A stretch of 64,000 nt of DNA from Shewanella sp. SNU WT4 (GCF_006494715.1 NZ_CP041151.1:2480001-2544000); one strand, 5' to 3'. Numbered from the stretch's first letter, positions 37,809 through 48,337 are shown. Program-made: numbers and translations. The notes: generated by a model not told the origin, from the letters alone.

Positions 37809-40800
37809 CAGCCACAGCATTAGATGCACTCACCCTGCCGTTATCCGATAGACGCTTAATTGAAGCCAGTGCGGGTACAGGTAAAACCTACACAATTTCA
37901 GGTTTATACCTAAGATTATTGCTTGGCGATAATGGCCGCGAGCCCTTAAGCTGCGAACAAATTTTGGTGGTAACTTTTACCAATGCCGCCACGGCAGAGC
38001 TTAGAGACAGGATTAGAAATCGAATCAAGCTTTGTTATCAGCGCTTTATTGGGCTGGATGTCGATGATGATTTTATTAATCGCTTGTATCACAGTTACCC
38101 AAGCGCCGATATTACTCTGGCGCTGCGCAGACTCGATCTTGCGCTTAAGAGCTTAGATGAAGCCGCCATTTTTACTATTCATGGTTTTTGTCAGCGCATT
38201 TTATCCGACATGGCATTTGAATCGGCGCTGCTATTTGAATCTGAGTTCACTTTAGATGACAGCCAATATTTGCAGCACAGTGTGCGCGATTTTTGGCGCC
38301 ATGCTTGTTATCAATTACCGGAATTACTGGCAAGCGCCATAGAGGGTAAATTTAGCCAACCTAATGATTTATTAAAGCAACTGCGGCCACTGATTGGTGC
38401 CAGCCAAGCCAAGCTTAATCGCCAAGTAAAGCCCTTTGATGAGGTTTGCCAGGCATTAACTCAACAAGTAAGTCGCTTGCGCCTTGAATGGCCACGAGTG
38501 CGCGCCCAAACCGAAGAACTACTGCATAGCTTACCACTCAATGGCGTAAGTTACGGTAAAGCCGATGATGGTTTCCCAAAACTGGCCGCCATGCTAGCCA
38601 GCATGGATAACTGGTGCTTGTATGGCGCAGGCTTACCAGCGCCTAAGTTATTAGATAGCTTGTCATTATCAAATCTTAAACTTAAAAAAGGCGGCAGTAT
38701 TCCACTCGATAGTGAGCTGCCCATCTTAGGTCAAATTGAGCGTTTGAATGAAACTATCAATGGCTTAATTCCCGCATTCTTAGTCAAAGCGCGCGCTCAA
38801 ATTAGTGCGCGCACCCAGGAATTAAAGCAGGAGCGTAACTTATTAAGCCCTGATGACTTACTGCTGACCTTAGCCAATGCCATCATAGGCTTAGACTTGG
38901 CTATGTGTCAGAGCGCTAATGCCGATGAATCCAGTGATGAAAGTGCCCATATAGCCGCTAGTCTGTTGGCACAGCAAGCTATTAGTCAGCAGCTCACCAG
39001 CAGCATAGCTAAGCGTTTCCCGGTAGCCTTAATCGATGAGTTTCAAGACACAGATCCGCTGCAATTTGCTATTTTTTCGGGCATTTACCCAGCAGTTGCT
39101 AGTGAGGCGCAGCAGCATACCTTATTGATGATTGGCGATCCTAAGCAAGCCATTTACGCCTTTCGCGGCGCCGATATTTATACCTATATCAGCGCGCGCC
39201 AACAAACCGCTCATCATTATCATCTCGATACTAATTATCGCTCGAGCCTTGCTATGGTAAGCGCGGTTAATCAGTTATTTACCCAAGTGGATGACCCATT
39301 TATCAGTGACACCATCAGCTTTGATGAGGTCAAGGCCGCCGATAAGGGCAGTAAAGCGCTGATTGAGCCAGAATCCTGCGCTGCCTTGCAACTGCGCTTA
39401 CTGGCTGAAGATCCCGACAAAGGTCTTAATAAAACCACGGCCAGAAAACAATTAGCGGCCGATGCCAGTAATGAGATAGCTAGGCTACTTAATTTAGCCT
39501 CAAGTGGCGCGGCGACTTTGGTGGCGAAAACAGATAAATCAAGCCCACTCAAAGCTAAAGATATTGCGGTATTAGTGCGAGACAGAAATGAAGCGAACGT
39601 CATGCGTGATGCCCTCACGCAGCGCGGCATTGGCGCGGTCTTTTTAAGTCGAGATAGCGTCTTTGATACCGATGAAGCTCGGCAAATGGTGCTAATTTTG
39701 CGCGCCTTAGTTGACCCGCGTGATGAGCGCGCTATTCGCGCCGCCCTGGCCTGCCCGCTGTTAGGTTTTAGCGCTGACAATATTCATGAATTTAATCAGT
39801 CTGAAAACATGCGCGCGCAGATTTTAGAGCAGTTTTTAACTTTGCATCAATTGTGGCTGCGCCGCGGCGTGATGCCAGCGTTACTGAATTTAGCCGACTC
39901 ATTGAATTTACTTACCCGGCTGCAGCAAGCAAAAGATGCCGATAGACAGCTCACGGACTTTAGGCATTTAGCCGAATTATTACAGCAAAAAGCTGCTGAG
40001 CTTGATGGCATGAGCGCCCTACTTAACTGGTTTGAGCAAGAAATTTCCTTGCATCAAGGTGGTGAAGAGCAGCAGTTAAGGTTAGAAAGCGAGCAAAACT
40101 TAGTACAAATTGTCACTATCCATAAGAGTAAAGGGCTGGAATACCCAGTGTGTTTCTTGCCATTTGTGAGTCTGGCGCGAGATCAATCGCGCCGCCCGGC
40201 GCCTATGCTCTACCACCAAGCGCAACACCTTATCTGGGATATCGATGGTAGCGATGACGGCTGGGAGCTAGCCAAACAAGAAACCTTAGCGGAAGATTTA
40301 CGCCTCTTGTATGTGGCGCTCACCCGCCCTGTGTATCGCTGTTACTTGTATGTGGCTAACCATTGTCGCATCAGTAAAAAAGGTGATGTCACCAGTTTCT
40401 TAAAAGATACCGCCATAGGTTACTTACTTGGCATTAGGGCTAAGGATTGTCGTTATATTGATATTGCTAATAGCGTCAACGCATTAGTGCACAGTGACGC
40501 AACTGATTCAGATACTAATCAGCCAATTGACCTCATAGCTAAGCACGAGATTAATCCGCTGCAGGCAGAGATTAAGCTGCAAACAACAGCCAGCACAGAC
40601 ATGCAAACCTTGGCCGCCAGAACGCCAAAAGCCAGATTTAGCATTTCATGGCGAGTAGGCAGCTATTCAGGCTTAGTCAAACACTTGCCCCATGAAAAAG
40701 TGCAACCGGGCGCCGATGATGAAGCCGATAACAGCATAGCGATTTTAGAGCCTGATGTTATCACCCAAGATAATCGCTTTAGTTTTGAGCGCGGCGCCAA

Positions 40801-41536
40801 TGCAGGTTCATTCATGCACTCGGTATTGGAATTAATCGATTTTATTCACGCAGAACGCGATCTTAGCAAGCACTTACCAGAAGCCATGAAGCAATATCAA
40901 ATTGATACGCGCTGGCAAGACGTGCTTTATCACTGGTATCTAGATATTTTGCGCAGCCCATTAGCACTAAGTGATGGCACCAGTCTGCAATTAAGCGAAT
41001 TAACGCCTAAACACAAGCTAGTAGAAATGGAGTTTTACCTGCCAACGGTTGCTATTAACGATAGAACACTGGCAAGTTTACTTAAACGCCATGGTTATGG
41101 CGGCGAACTCAGGTTTGATAGCTTCCAAGGCATGCTCAAAGGTTTTATCGATTTAACCTTTGAATATCAGGGTAAATATTTCATTGCCGATTATAAATCT
41201 AATCATTTGGGGGACAGTAGCGAACATTACTTACACCCCGCCATGGCCAGCGCCATTCAAAGCCATAGATATGATTTGCAGTACTTAATTTACACCTTAG
41301 CCCTGCACAGATACCTAAAGCTAAGGCTTAAGGATTATGACTATGAAACCCATATGGGCGGCTGCTTTTACTTATTCTTACGCGGCATGACTGCCGAGCG
41401 TCCTGGCGCTGGGGTATTTTTCGATAAACCGCCATTTATCTTGATTGATGAATTAGATGCGCTCCTGCGCGCGCAGCCTCAACAAGCCAGTGCGACCAAT
41501 AGCGCCAGCACGAATTCACAGGAGATAAATGTATGA
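37805..41536 (+). CDS. recB: Exodeoxyribonuclease V beta subunit RecB
   Basis: A 1243-residue SF1A 3'-5' helicase plus nuclease. Walker A is SAGTGKTYT near residue 22; motif II DEFQDTDPLQFAIF and GDPKQAIYAFRGADIYTY, then motif VI LLYVALTRPVYRCYLY are all present. The C-terminal nuclease has Asp1116 in GFIDL and Asp1129/Lys1131 in ADYKSN, spaced 13 residues apart as in E. coli RecB (1067/1080). It is therefore predicted active in both functions. E. coli RecB is 1180 aa. The stop overlaps recD by ATGA. Confidence 0.97.
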   Translation: MTATALDALTLPLSDRRLIEASAGTGKTYTISGLYLRLLLGDNGREPLSCEQILVVTFTNAATAELRDRIRNRIKLCYQRFIGLDVDDDFINRLYHSYPSADITLALRRLDLALKSLDEAAIFTIHGFCQRILSDMAFESALLFESEFTLDDSQYLQHSVRDFWRHACYQLPELLASAIEGKFSQPNDLLKQLRPLIGASQAKLNRQVKPFDEVCQALTQQVSRLRLEWPRVRAQTEELLHSLPLNGVSYGKADDGFPKLAAMLASMDNWCLYGAGLPAPKLLDSLSLSNLKLKKGGSIPLDSELPILGQIERLNETINGLIPAFLVKARAQISARTQELKQERNLLSPDDLLLTLANAIIGLDLAMCQSANADESSDESAHIAASLLAQQAISQQLTSSIAKRFPVALIDEFQDTDPLQFAIFSGIYPAVASEAQQHTLLMIGDPKQAIYAFRGADIYTYISARQQTAHHYHLDTNYRSSLAMVSAVNQLFTQVDDPFISDTISFDEVKAADKGSKALIEPESCAALQLRLLAEDPDKGLNKTTARKQLAADASNEIARLLNLASSGAATLVAKTDKSSPLKAKDIAVLVRDRNEANVMRDALTQRGIGAVFLSRDSVFDTDEARQMVLILRALVDPRDERAIRAALACPLLGFSADNIHEFNQSENMRAQILEQFLTLHQLWLRRGVMPALLNLADSLNLLTRLQQAKDADRQLTDFRHLAELLQQKAAELDGMSALLNWFEQEISLHQGGEEQQLRLESEQNLVQIVTIHKSKGLEYPVCFLPFVSLARDQSRRPAPMLYHQAQHLIWDIDGSDDGWELAKQETLAEDLRLLYVALTRPVYRCYLYVANHCRISKKGDVTSFLKDTAIGYLLGIRAKDCRYIDIANSVNALVHSDATDSDTNQPIDLIAKHEINPLQAEIKLQTTASTDMQTLAARTPKARFSISWRVGSYSGLVKHLPHEKVQPGADDEADNSIAILEPDVITQDNRFSFERGANAGSFMHSVLELIDFIHAERDLSKHLPEAMKQYQIDTRWQDVLYHWYLDILRSPLALSDGTSLQLSELTPKHKLVEMEFYLPTVAINDRTLASLLKRHGYGGELRFDSFQGMLKGFIDLTFEYQGKYFIADYKSNHLGDSSEHYLHPAMASAIQSHRYDLQYLIYTLALHRYLKLRLKDYDYETHMGGCFYLFLRGMTAERPGAGVFFDKPPFILIDELDALLRAQPQQASATNSASTNSQEINV

Positions 41537-43428
41537 TTGAATCTTGCCTGCCCATTAGCGCCTTACTTAAAGAGTGGCAACGACTGCGGCTGTTAACCGC
41601 GCTCGATCGCCACTTTGCGCTGCAAATGGCGAAAATCCATCACAACCATAGCGATGAATTATTGCTGTTTTGCGCCTTATTAAGCCGTCAGTTATCAGCG
41701 CAGCACCCGTGTTTAAAGCTTGATGAATTGGACTTTACTAATCCACTCGCTGAGCGCCAACCTAGCTGCCAGATAACAGTCAGTATTGACGAGTGTCAGC
41801 AGCGCTTATTAAGCTTTGCCCCCGTAGGTCGGCCTGGTGATGACAAACCATTAATTCTCGATGGCAATAAGCTCTATTTAAAACGCTATTATGATTTTGA
41901 GTGCCAAGTGGCCGAAAAATTACTGGCGCTATCAAGCCAGCATTACCCAAGCAATGATGCGAGCATACAAGCCTTAAATGCGCTATATCCAAGTGGCAAT
42001 GAGCTTGACTGGCAGAAAATCGCTACCGCAACCGCCTTTAGCCAGCAACTAGCCATCATTACTGGCGGCCCTGGCACAGGTAAAACCACCACAGTCACTA
42101 AGTTATTACTGCTGCTGTGCGCGCAAGATGAATTAACCATTAAGCTAGTGGCACCTACGGGTAAAGCGGCGGCGCGACTCACTGAATCCATCAAGGCCTC
42201 AAAACGGCGCTTAGCCACTGAACTAAGCACACTTGATGGCATTGATATCAATGCGTTAGAGCGTATTCCAGAAGATGCTTCAACCCTGCACCGCTTACTT
42301 GGGGTATTACCAAACTCGCATCAGTTTCGACATCATCAAGCTAACCCCTTGCACCTTGATGTGTTAGTGGTGGATGAAGCCTCTATGGTGGATTTACCTA
42401 TGATGCAAAGATTACTGAGCGCTCTACCAAGCCATGCGCGCTTAATATTACTTGGGGATCAAGACCAGTTGGCCTCAGTAGAAGCCGGCGCTGTGCTGGC
42501 TGATATCTGCGCTGGCCTTGCCGTCAACCATGGCTGGCAAATGCGCTACAGCCCAGCATTTGCAGCAAATTTAAGTGCCATGACAGGCCATGATATGAGT
42601 GGCTTAGTGAGTCACAATTCTGGCCTAGGTGATAACTTATGTATGCTGCGCCATAGCCATAGATTCGTGGGTGATGCTGGCATTGGCGTCTTAGCCAAAG
42701 CGGTCAATGAATGTGATAAACAAGCGATACGGCGCGCTTGGGCTCATAACTACAGCGAGATCACTTGGCTTGATGATCAGCAGCAAGGACTTGAGCCGCT
42801 AAAAGAATTAGCGGTTGAGCAATATCGCGACTATTTAATCGTGATTAACCGCGCCGACGTTAGCCCAGAAGATATGATTGAGCGCTATAACCAATTTCGG
42901 ATTTTATGTGCCACCCGCGCCGGCGACTATGGGGTCGAGGGCATTAACTTGCATGTGACTCAAGCATTAAAGCAAGCGGGCTTAATTCGCCCCGAGAATG
43001 AGTTTTATGCCGGCCGCCCCGTCATTATTCAAAGCAATGATTACAACTTAGGCCTATTTAACGGCGATATTGGCTTGATTTTACCCGATAGCAGTCAAGG
43101 TTCAATGCGCTTAATGGCGCACTTTGTTCAAGCCGATGGCAGCATACTTAAGGTCTTACCGGCGCGCTTGCCTAATCATGAAACTTGTTTTGCCATGACA
43201 GTGCATAAAAGCCAAGGCAGTGAATTTGCCCATGTGGCATTCGTGCTGCCGCCCAATCCAAGCCCGGCTCAAAAACAATTACTGACCAAGGAGTTAATTT
43301 ACACCGCCATCACTCGCGCTAAATTAGCTTTTACTTGCTTAGGCACCCAAAGAGTGTTTGAAATGGCAAGTATGCAAAAAACCGCCAGAGCTTCGGGCTT
43401 AGCGGCACGCTTATGGCCTAGTTTTTAA
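41533..43428 (+). CDS. recD: Exodeoxyribonuclease V alpha subunit RecD
   Basis: A 631-residue SF1B 5'-3' helicase (E. coli RecD 608). Walker [11 protein letters not shown] has Lys184; motif II is [13 protein letters not shown]; motif [23 protein letters not shown]; and the late motifs [10 protein letters not shown] and YTAITRAKL are present. With RecB and RecC it forms the double-strand-break resection and linear-DNA degradation machine. Third gene of the overlapping operon. No clear terminator before the ligase gene. Confidence 0.96.
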   Translation: MIESCLPISALLKEWQRLRLLTALDRHFALQMAKIHHNHSDELLLFCALLSRQLSAQHPCLKLDELDFTNPLAERQPSCQITVSIDECQQRLLSFAPVGRPGDDKPLILDGNKLYLKRYYDFECQVAEKLLALSSQHYPSNDASIQALNALYPSGNELDWQKIATATAFSQQLAIITGGPGTGKTTTVTKLLLLLCAQDELTIKLVAPTGKAAARLTESIKASKRRLATELSTLDGIDINALERIPEDASTLHRLLGVLPNSHQFRHHQANPLHLDVLVVDEASMVDLPMMQRLLSALPSHARLILLGDQDQLASVEAGAVLADICAGLAVNHGWQMRYSPAFAANLSAMTGHDMSGLVSHNSGLGDNLCMLRHSHRFVGDAGIGVLAKAVNECDKQAIRRAWAHNYSEITWLDDQQQGLEPLKELAVEQYRDYLIVINRADVSPEDMIERYNQFRILCATRAGDYGVEGINLHVTQALKQAGLIRPENEFYAGRPVIIQSNDYNLGLFNGDIGLILPDSSQGSMRLMAHFVQADGSILKVLPARLPNHETCFAMTVHKSQGSEFAHVAFVLPPNPSPAQKQLLTKELIYTAITRAKLAFTCLGTQRVFEMASMQKTARASGLAARLWPSF

Positions 43429-43510
43429 CCAGTCACACCAGAAACGCTTGCCTAGTGCGCACTTGCCATTAAACTGTGGCGTTAATGTGCATTTAGGCAG
43501 TGGAGAAACG

Positions 43511-44518
43511 ATGAGCTCAATGAATCTATTATTATTATGTGGTGGCGGTGGCAGTGAACATGCCATTTCTCTGATGTCTGCGGCTTACGTTAAAGCCACG
43601 CTTGAATCCATTGCAGGCGCCAATGTGCTGCAACTTGAACTTGCCAGTGATGGTAAATTTCACACCTTAGATGGTCTGCCAGCGCAATTAACCGCAGATC
43701 ACCAAGTCGTGTTTACCGAGCAAGATAGACCAAACTGGCACATAGATTATGCCATTCCTTGTATTCACGGCTATCCAGGCGAAACCGGCGATATTCAATC
43801 ATGGTTTGATTTAATTAAACTGCCCTACTTTGGTTGCCAAGGCGAAGCCAGCATTAATTGCTTTAATAAAGTGACCGCTAAAATGTGGTTTACGGCCTTA
43901 AATATTCCAAATACCCCGTGGCTATTTTTAGATGAGCTCAATCAAGACGCCATTGAAAAAACTCAAGCGGCACTTGCCAATTGGGGCTCAGTGTTTGTTA
44001 AAGCCGCAAGCCAAGGCTCATCAGTCGGTTGCTATAAAGTTGAAGATGCTAGCCAAGTCGCTGATGTTTTAGCTAAGGCTTTTAGCTTTAGCCCTTATGT
44101 TATTGTGGAAAAAACCATAGTAGCGAGAGAGCTTGAAGTCGCTGTGTATGAATATAACGGCGAAGTAGTGGCAAGTGTACCGGGCGAAATTGTATGCGCG
44201 TCTAACACTTTCTATAGTTTTGAAGAAAAGTACGACAGCAAAAGCCAAGCCGTGACCCATGTGGTTGCGCCTAATTTGTCGGCTGAAACTAGTGAGTTAA
44301 TTCGTCAATATGCCATTAAAGCGTTTAAAGGCATGAAATTACGTCACTTATCACGCATCGACTTCTTCTTAACCGCGGATAATGAAATCTTACTCAATGA
44401 AATTAATACCTTCCCAGGTATGACCCCGATTTCTATGTTCCCTAAGATGCTTATCAATAATGGCCATGATTTTGCGGCCATGCTCGAAGGTAATATTCGT
44501 AGCCAATTACCGGGTTAA
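43511..44518 (+). CDS. ddlA: D-alanine--D-alanine ligase family protein
   Basis: A 335-residue ATP-grasp enzyme that makes D-Ala-D-Ala for peptidoglycan. Family marks are [14 protein letters not shown] at the N-terminus, [14 protein letters not shown] (ATP lysine loop), [13 protein letters not shown], and the metal site in [33 protein letters not shown] start at ATG 43511, which has GGAG five bases upstream; an upstream start at 43448 lacks support. The DdlA/DdlB choice is uncertain: the gene is not in the mur-fts cluster, which suggests a DdlA-type second copy or the sole copy at a separate locus. Confidence 0.88.
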   Translation: MSSMNLLLLCGGGGSEHAISLMSAAYVKATLESIAGANVLQLELASDGKFHTLDGLPAQLTADHQVVFTEQDRPNWHIDYAIPCIHGYPGETGDIQSWFDLIKLPYFGCQGEASINCFNKVTAKMWFTALNIPNTPWLFLDELNQDAIEKTQAALANWGSVFVKAASQGSSVGCYKVEDASQVADVLAKAFSFSPYVIVEKTIVARELEVAVYEYNGEVVASVPGEIVCASNTFYSFEEKYDSKSQAVTHVVAPNLSAETSELIRQYAIKAFKGMKLRHLSRIDFFLTADNEILLNEINTFPGMTPISMFPKMLINNGHDFAAMLEGNIRSQLPG

Positions 44519-44542
44519 TGATTGCCATTAACCCATAACATC

Positions 44543-44574
44543 AAGAGTGGTGCTCATTATCGCCGCTCTTGTTT
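44543..44574 (+). terminator. Probable terminator after the D-Ala-D-Ala ligase
   Basis: A 10-bp stem with two G-U pairs (AAGAGTGGTG / CGCCGCTCTT) and an 8-base loop is followed by GTTTATT, about 25 bases after the stop. Confidence 0.6.
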
Positions 44575-44826
44575 ATTGGCTTAAGCTCGCTGCTTTATCT
44601 AACTGCCGCTAGCAGTAGCTAGCTGAGTGTTAGCTTCTATCTAGAACCAAGTTTAACTTGCCACTCCATTAGGCCACTAAAGCGCCATAACTCAGTCATA
44701 TTTCACTCAAGAGATTGCCATAGCTATCAGCCTTAGTGGCTAAACGCACATTTATCACCGACATGCTTGAGCATCGCGCCCGCTTTGCCTACAATAGCGA
44801 AAATTTTTTTCATCAAAGAAGCCATT

Positions 44827-45075
44827 ATGAACGACACTACAGCTCGCCCAACTTTACCAGACAGATTGTCAGTTAATCCACGTAGCCCACACTTTGTTGA
44901 AGCTATTTTTGAATTCGACATTGGTATTCGTGTTAACGGTAAAGAGCGTTTTGATGTTGAAGAATATTGCATCAGCGAAGCTTGGGTTAAAGTTCCAAGC
45001 ACTAAAGCCTTAGATCGCCGTGGACAACCACTGTTGATGACCATTAAGGGTCCTGTTGAAGCTTTCTATCGCTAA
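44827..45075 (+). CDS. DUF3297-family small protein
   Basis: An 82-residue soluble protein of the DUF3297 type (LPDRLSVNPRSPHFVEAIFEFDIGIRVNGKERFDVEEYCISE...WVKVP, then GQPLLMTIKGPVEAFYR). The family is common in Proteobacteria and has no assigned function. I use ATG at 44827 because the conserved region begins right after it; a start at 44767 adds 20 unsupported residues. It is a monocistronic gene followed by a long hairpin. Base use is strongly biased toward preferred codons, suggesting good expression. Confidence 0.85.
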   Translation: MNDTTARPTLPDRLSVNPRSPHFVEAIFEFDIGIRVNGKERFDVEEYCISEAWVKVPSTKALDRRGQPLLMTIKGPVEAFYR

Positions 45076-45084
45076 AACAGCTTA

Positions 45085-45117
45085 ACTGTGGTCAAAGCTT
45101 AAGCTTTTGACCACAGT
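45085..45117. terminator. Long hairpin after the DUF3297 gene
   Basis: ACTGTGGTCAAA and GACCACAGT form a stem closed by an AGCTTAAGCT-type palindrome, with one bulged T. There is no clear T tail, so the terminator role is uncertain; it could be a processing or stability hairpin. Confidence 0.45.
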
Positions 45118-45161
45118 GTTATGTTGCTACGCTCGCCATTACTGCTACACATTATTTTCTC

Positions 45162-45190
45162 TCTCAATTAAACTCAATTAGACTCAATTA
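45162..45190. repeat. Three tandem 10-base repeats
   Basis: (A/T)CTCAATTA(A/G) occurs three times in a row between DUF3297 and the DUF1801 gene. No function can be read. Confidence 0.6.
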
Positions 45191-45296
45191 ATTTATAATC
45201 TCGCCGCCTGAGTATTATCCTAAAAGCGATTAAACATCAGGGTTAAAATACAAGCGCATCGGTTACTGCCAGTAATGTGTCAATTAGGCTGAATAC

Positions 45297-45719
45297 TTAA
45301 ACTGAATACTTGGCCTGCATATAAGCCACCGACTCACGAATTAACTGCGCTAACACCTCAATATCTAACTGCGCCAATGTATTGAAATATAAACATGACA
45401 CACTGGTTTTATGCTTACCAAGCTTGTCTAGCAAAGACAGATATTCACTAAAGCCTGGCATGATATAAATGGTCATATTTTGTTTACGTGGTGAAAATGC
45501 GATGAGCGGCCAATCGCCATGTTGGCTACTGCGCTCACTTTGATAATGATACTCACCAAAACCTATCATATTGCTCCCCCATAACACAGGCGCAAAACCC
45601 GTGACACGTTCAAACAATGCGACTAGCTCAAGGCTATCTTGCTGGCGCTGTGGATTCGTTAATTGATTTATCCATTGCAGCACATTGGCATCTGACTTCT
45701 GGGTTGTTAATTCCGCCAT
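45297..45719 (-). CDS. DUF1801-domain protein
   Basis: A 140-residue soluble protein with a DUF1801 domain (YdhG-like): ALFERVTGFAPVLWGSNMIGFGEYHY, WPLIAFSPRKQNMTIYIMPGF, then LGKHKTSVSCLYF and LAQLIRESVAYM. The family is structurally characterised but without firm function. It stands alone between DUF3297 and the asparaginase. The start ATG at 45719 leaves the whole family length. Nothing in the neighbourhood points to a role. Confidence 0.85.
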   Translation of the reverse strand: MAELTTQKSDANVLQWINQLTNPQRQQDSLELVALFERVTGFAPVLWGSNMIGFGEYHYQSERSSQHGDWPLIAFSPRKQNMTIYIMPGFSEYLSLLDKLGKHKTSVSCLYFNTLAQLDIEVLAQLIRESVAYMQAKYSV

Positions 45720-45950
45720 ATCACTCTCACGTTCATATCAACACTTATCATTTTTTAAGTTTAAATCATTACAAGCAAAGCCTTGTTATTTTATTTGAAC
45801 GAGCAGTTTTTATGATCTAACGCCAATCCCAGCGGTATTACCGCCCCATCTGAAATAATCGCTAACTAGAGTGAATTCCTTAATTAATTGATACCAAACC
45901 CTATTAACAAGCTAGACCTATAATTACCCCCCCTAAAATTAAACATAAGA

Positions 45951-45974
45951 AAGCCCCGCGATTTGGCGGGGCTT
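45951..45974 (-). terminator. Terminator of the asparaginase II gene
   Basis: The 9-bp stem AAGCCCCGC / GCGGGGCTT with a 6-base loop lies about 20 bases after the stop. On the minus strand TTCTTAT follows. Confidence 0.75.
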
Positions 45975-45995
45975 AAGCAATCATTCCATTAGCAG

Positions 45996-47054
45996 TTAAA
46001 ACTGTTGGAACCAACGCTGAATTTGCTGTGGATCTTTAGTTTGAGTTAACGACAGCATTAATAAAATGCGCGCTTTTTGCGGGTTAAGATTACCCGCGGC
46101 AATAAATCCATATTTAGCGTCATCAATTTCAGCATCTAAGGTAGTAGCGCCCGTTGGAACTCGGCTTGAGCGCACCACTAAGGTACCTTTCTCACTGGCC
46201 GTAGCTAAGGTATCAAAAATAGAATGGTAGATATTACCGTTACCAACACCGGCACTTACTATTCCGTCAAAACCAGCCTCAATCATAGCTTTCACTGGTA
46301 AATCCGTTGCATTGGCGTAGTTATACACTATGCCGACCTGAGGCAATTTATCAAGCTTGCTCACATCAAACGGCGTTTGCGTGGTGTGTAGACGCTCTGT
46401 CTTGCCCATGTACTCAATCTTGCTGTTATGAACAACACCCAGTGGGCCTAAGTTTGACGCCGCAAAGGTATGCACGCCGGTGGTATTGGTCTTAGTGATA
46501 TCGCGGGCGTTAAGCACAGTATCATTCATTACCACCAGCACGCCGCGGCCTTTAGAATCAAGATTAGCAGCCGTAGCCACGGCGTTATAGAGATTCATTG
46601 GTCCATCAGCACTCATGGCCGTAGAAGGACGCATAGCGCCAACCAGCACTACCGGTTTATCGCTCTTAACCGTTAGATTTAAAAAGTAGGCGGTTTCTTC
46701 TAAGGTATCTGTGCCATGGGTGATCACTATGCCATCCACGTTTTTATCCGCCAGTAACACATTAATGCGCTTAGCTAAATCAAGCCAAACTTTATCATTC
46801 ATGTCTTGTGAGCCAATTTTGACTAACTGCTCGCCTTGAATATCAGCCAACTGTTTCATCTCAGGCACAGCCGCAATTAAGCTACTTATGCCTACTTCAC
46901 CAGCTTGATAGTTAGACTCTGTGGCTGATTGCCCGACCCCTGCAATCGTGCCTCCGGTAGCAATAATCCGTACCTGTGGAAGCGCCTGTGCCGTCGATGA
47001 AATACATAACCCTAAGGCTACCGAGAGCAAGAGCTTACGCATTGGAAAATTCAT
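45996..47054 (-). CDS. ansB: Periplasmic L-asparaginase type II
   Basis: A 352-residue enzyme with a signal peptide cut after AQA at residue 24, so the mature protein begins LPQVRIIATGG, as in E. coli AnsB (LPNITILATGG). The nucleophile Thr36 becomes mature Thr12 in GGTIAG, and the second site THGTDTLEETAYFL is present. It hydrolyses asparagine to aspartate and ammonia in the periplasm; in enteric relatives the gene is induced without oxygen by CRP and FNR. A near-consensus CRP site lies about 66 bases upstream of the start. ATG follows AAGGATGTAAGT. A terminator follows. Confidence 0.95.
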   Translation of the reverse strand: MNFPMRKLLLSVALGLCISSTAQALPQVRIIATGGTIAGVGQSATESNYQAGEVGISSLIAAVPEMKQLADIQGEQLVKIGSQDMNDKVWLDLAKRINVLLADKNVDGIVITHGTDTLEETAYFLNLTVKSDKPVVLVGAMRPSTAMSADGPMNLYNAVATAANLDSKGRGVLVVMNDTVLNARDITKTNTTGVHTFAASNLGPLGVVHNSKIEYMGKTERLHTTQTPFDVSKLDKLPQVGIVYNYANATDLPVKAMIEAGFDGIVSAGVGNGNIYHSIFDTLATASEKGTLVVRSSRVPTGATTLDAEIDDAKYGFIAAGNLNPQKARILLMLSLTQTKDPQQIQRWFQQF

Positions 47055-47112
47055 ACTTACATCCTTTTTTTATATGAGTTGCTGTTAGTGTGAACTATTA
47101 ACTAATTAAAAC

Positions 47113-47128
47113 CGTGACTATTCTCACC
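47113..47128. promoter_or_regulatory. Candidate CRP site upstream of ansB
   Basis: CGTGACTATTCTCACC has perfect GTGA-N6-TCAC symmetry (47114-47127). It is centred about 66 bases upstream of the ansB start codon. E. coli ansB is CRP/FNR controlled, which makes it plausible. Confidence 0.45.
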
Positions 47129-47500
47129 AATATAAAATATTAACTATCACTTTCCACATTATTATTTAAACAGCATCATCTACAACAGGCCAAGCTTTAA
47201 TAGCAACCACTGCAATAGCGGTATTATTTAAATCACACTATTCCCGATATCAACGTCAAGCTCTAACAAATATCAAAAGTGAGGCATCAGTTCAAAAACA
47301 TGCCCACCTATAAATAATTAGCGTCTGGATTATTTATTTCAATTGTTTTAAAACAAACGCAGAGAATGACATCTAAATAAATATAGTAACAAGAATTGCA
47401 ATTGTAATTTATCTTGTTAATGGCTAGCCTTAAACACTCTTTGTCATTACTTAGCTTTATATAATGTTAAGTAATGACTAGCTTACTGCTATCATTGAGA
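47129..47500. other. AT-rich intergenic region upstream of ansB
   Basis: I see no gene. It is mostly A/T with many stops. It lies between the ansB promoter region and the terminator hairpin of the methyltransferase, both on the minus strand. Confidence 0.6.
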
Positions 47501-47528
47501 TAAAAGGTTTAGTTTGATAAACCTTTTA
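47501..47528 (-). terminator. Probable terminator after the methyltransferase gene
   Basis: A perfect 11-bp stem TAAAAGGTTTA / TAAACCTTTTA with a 6-base loop lies 36 bases after the stop. The T tail on the minus strand is short. Confidence 0.55.
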
Positions 47529-47563
47529 CTCAATCGACTTATCGTAAATTAAGCGTTCTAAAT

Positions 47564-48337
47564 TTACGCCAACTTTCGCGCTTTAACGGAATAGAGTAAA
47601 GGCACCTGCTGCCCTTTATATAACAACTGATATCCAAGGTTTGGCACAGATTCTAGCCCTTCAAAGCAAGGATAGGGGCTATAAGCATGCTCAGCGAACG
47701 ATTCAATCGTTAGGCCTGCGGCAATTAAAGCATTAAGCACTTCACTAATAGAATGCGACCAAGTGATCACAGTCGATTTAATGCCATCGCAGTTTTCGGT
47801 ATAAGTACCTTCTTGCTCAACGTCCGGCTCACTGCTTGGGAAATAGGAATATCCCGAAAGTAAATTATGAAAGGTATGAAATTCAACTAAATGAAACTCA
47901 CCGCCAATGGCAAGTGCGTTGGCTATGGTGTGAGCCCAATCATTTAAGTTTGGCAGCCAGCATAAAACACCATATGACGTAAAAACTATGTCGAATTGAT
48001 TGACATTGTCTCGGCCAAATTGCACTAAATCGCTATCAATAAAATTGGCCGTGAGTCCCAGAGCCTGTGTTAACTCTTTGGCATGAGAGATAGCCACCGC
48101 AGATAAGTCAACACCTGTGACCTTGGCGCCTAAACGAACCCAGGACAAGCTATCTTGACCAAAATGACATTGTAAATGCAGTAATGATTTGCCTTGAACA
48201 TTGCCCAGTTGTTTTAGCTCTACTGGGTTAAGCGAGCAGCGACCATTTTTGAAAGATTTGACATCATAAAACTCAGATTTCAGGTGCAATTTGGTTCGCT
48301 TATCCCACGCTTGTTTATTTATACTCAAATAATCCAT
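47564..48337 (-). CDS. Class I SAM-dependent methyltransferase
   Basis: A 257-residue methyltransferase. The SAM site is clear: GKSLLHLQCHFGQDSLSWVRLGAKVTGVDLSAVAISHAKEL (motif I and the acidic strand end), then FDIVFTSYGVLCWLPNL (motif II/post). The C-terminal half (HLVEFHTF, YSPYPCFEGLESVP) is typical of a small family in Gammaproteobacteria with unknown substrate. ATG at 48337 has GGAG five bases before it and the N-terminus MDYLSINKQAWDKR; the earlier in-frame start at 48361 is less likely. Not in an operon. Confidence 0.87.
   Translation of the reverse strand: MDYLSINKQAWDKRTKLHLKSEFYDVKSFKNGRCSLNPVELKQLGNVQGKSLLHLQCHFGQDSLSWVRLGAKVTGVDLSAVAISHAKELTQALGLTANFIDSDLVQFGRDNVNQFDIVFTSYGVLCWLPNLNDWAHTIANALAIGGEFHLVEFHTFHNLLSGYSYFPSSEPDVEQEGTYTENCDGIKSTVITWSHSISEVLNALIAAGLTIESFAEHAYSPYPCFEGLESVPNLGYQLLYKGQQVPLLYSVKARKLA

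Noticed and set aside
34332..43428. A restriction or anti-phage system around recBCD
   Set aside because: All three genes are standard RecBCD subunits with ordinary neighbours; no methylase, toxin or effector gene is linked.
45162..45190. Tandem 10-base repeat as a possible iteron or origin
   Set aside because: Only three copies in a plain chromosomal gap with no replication gene nearby.
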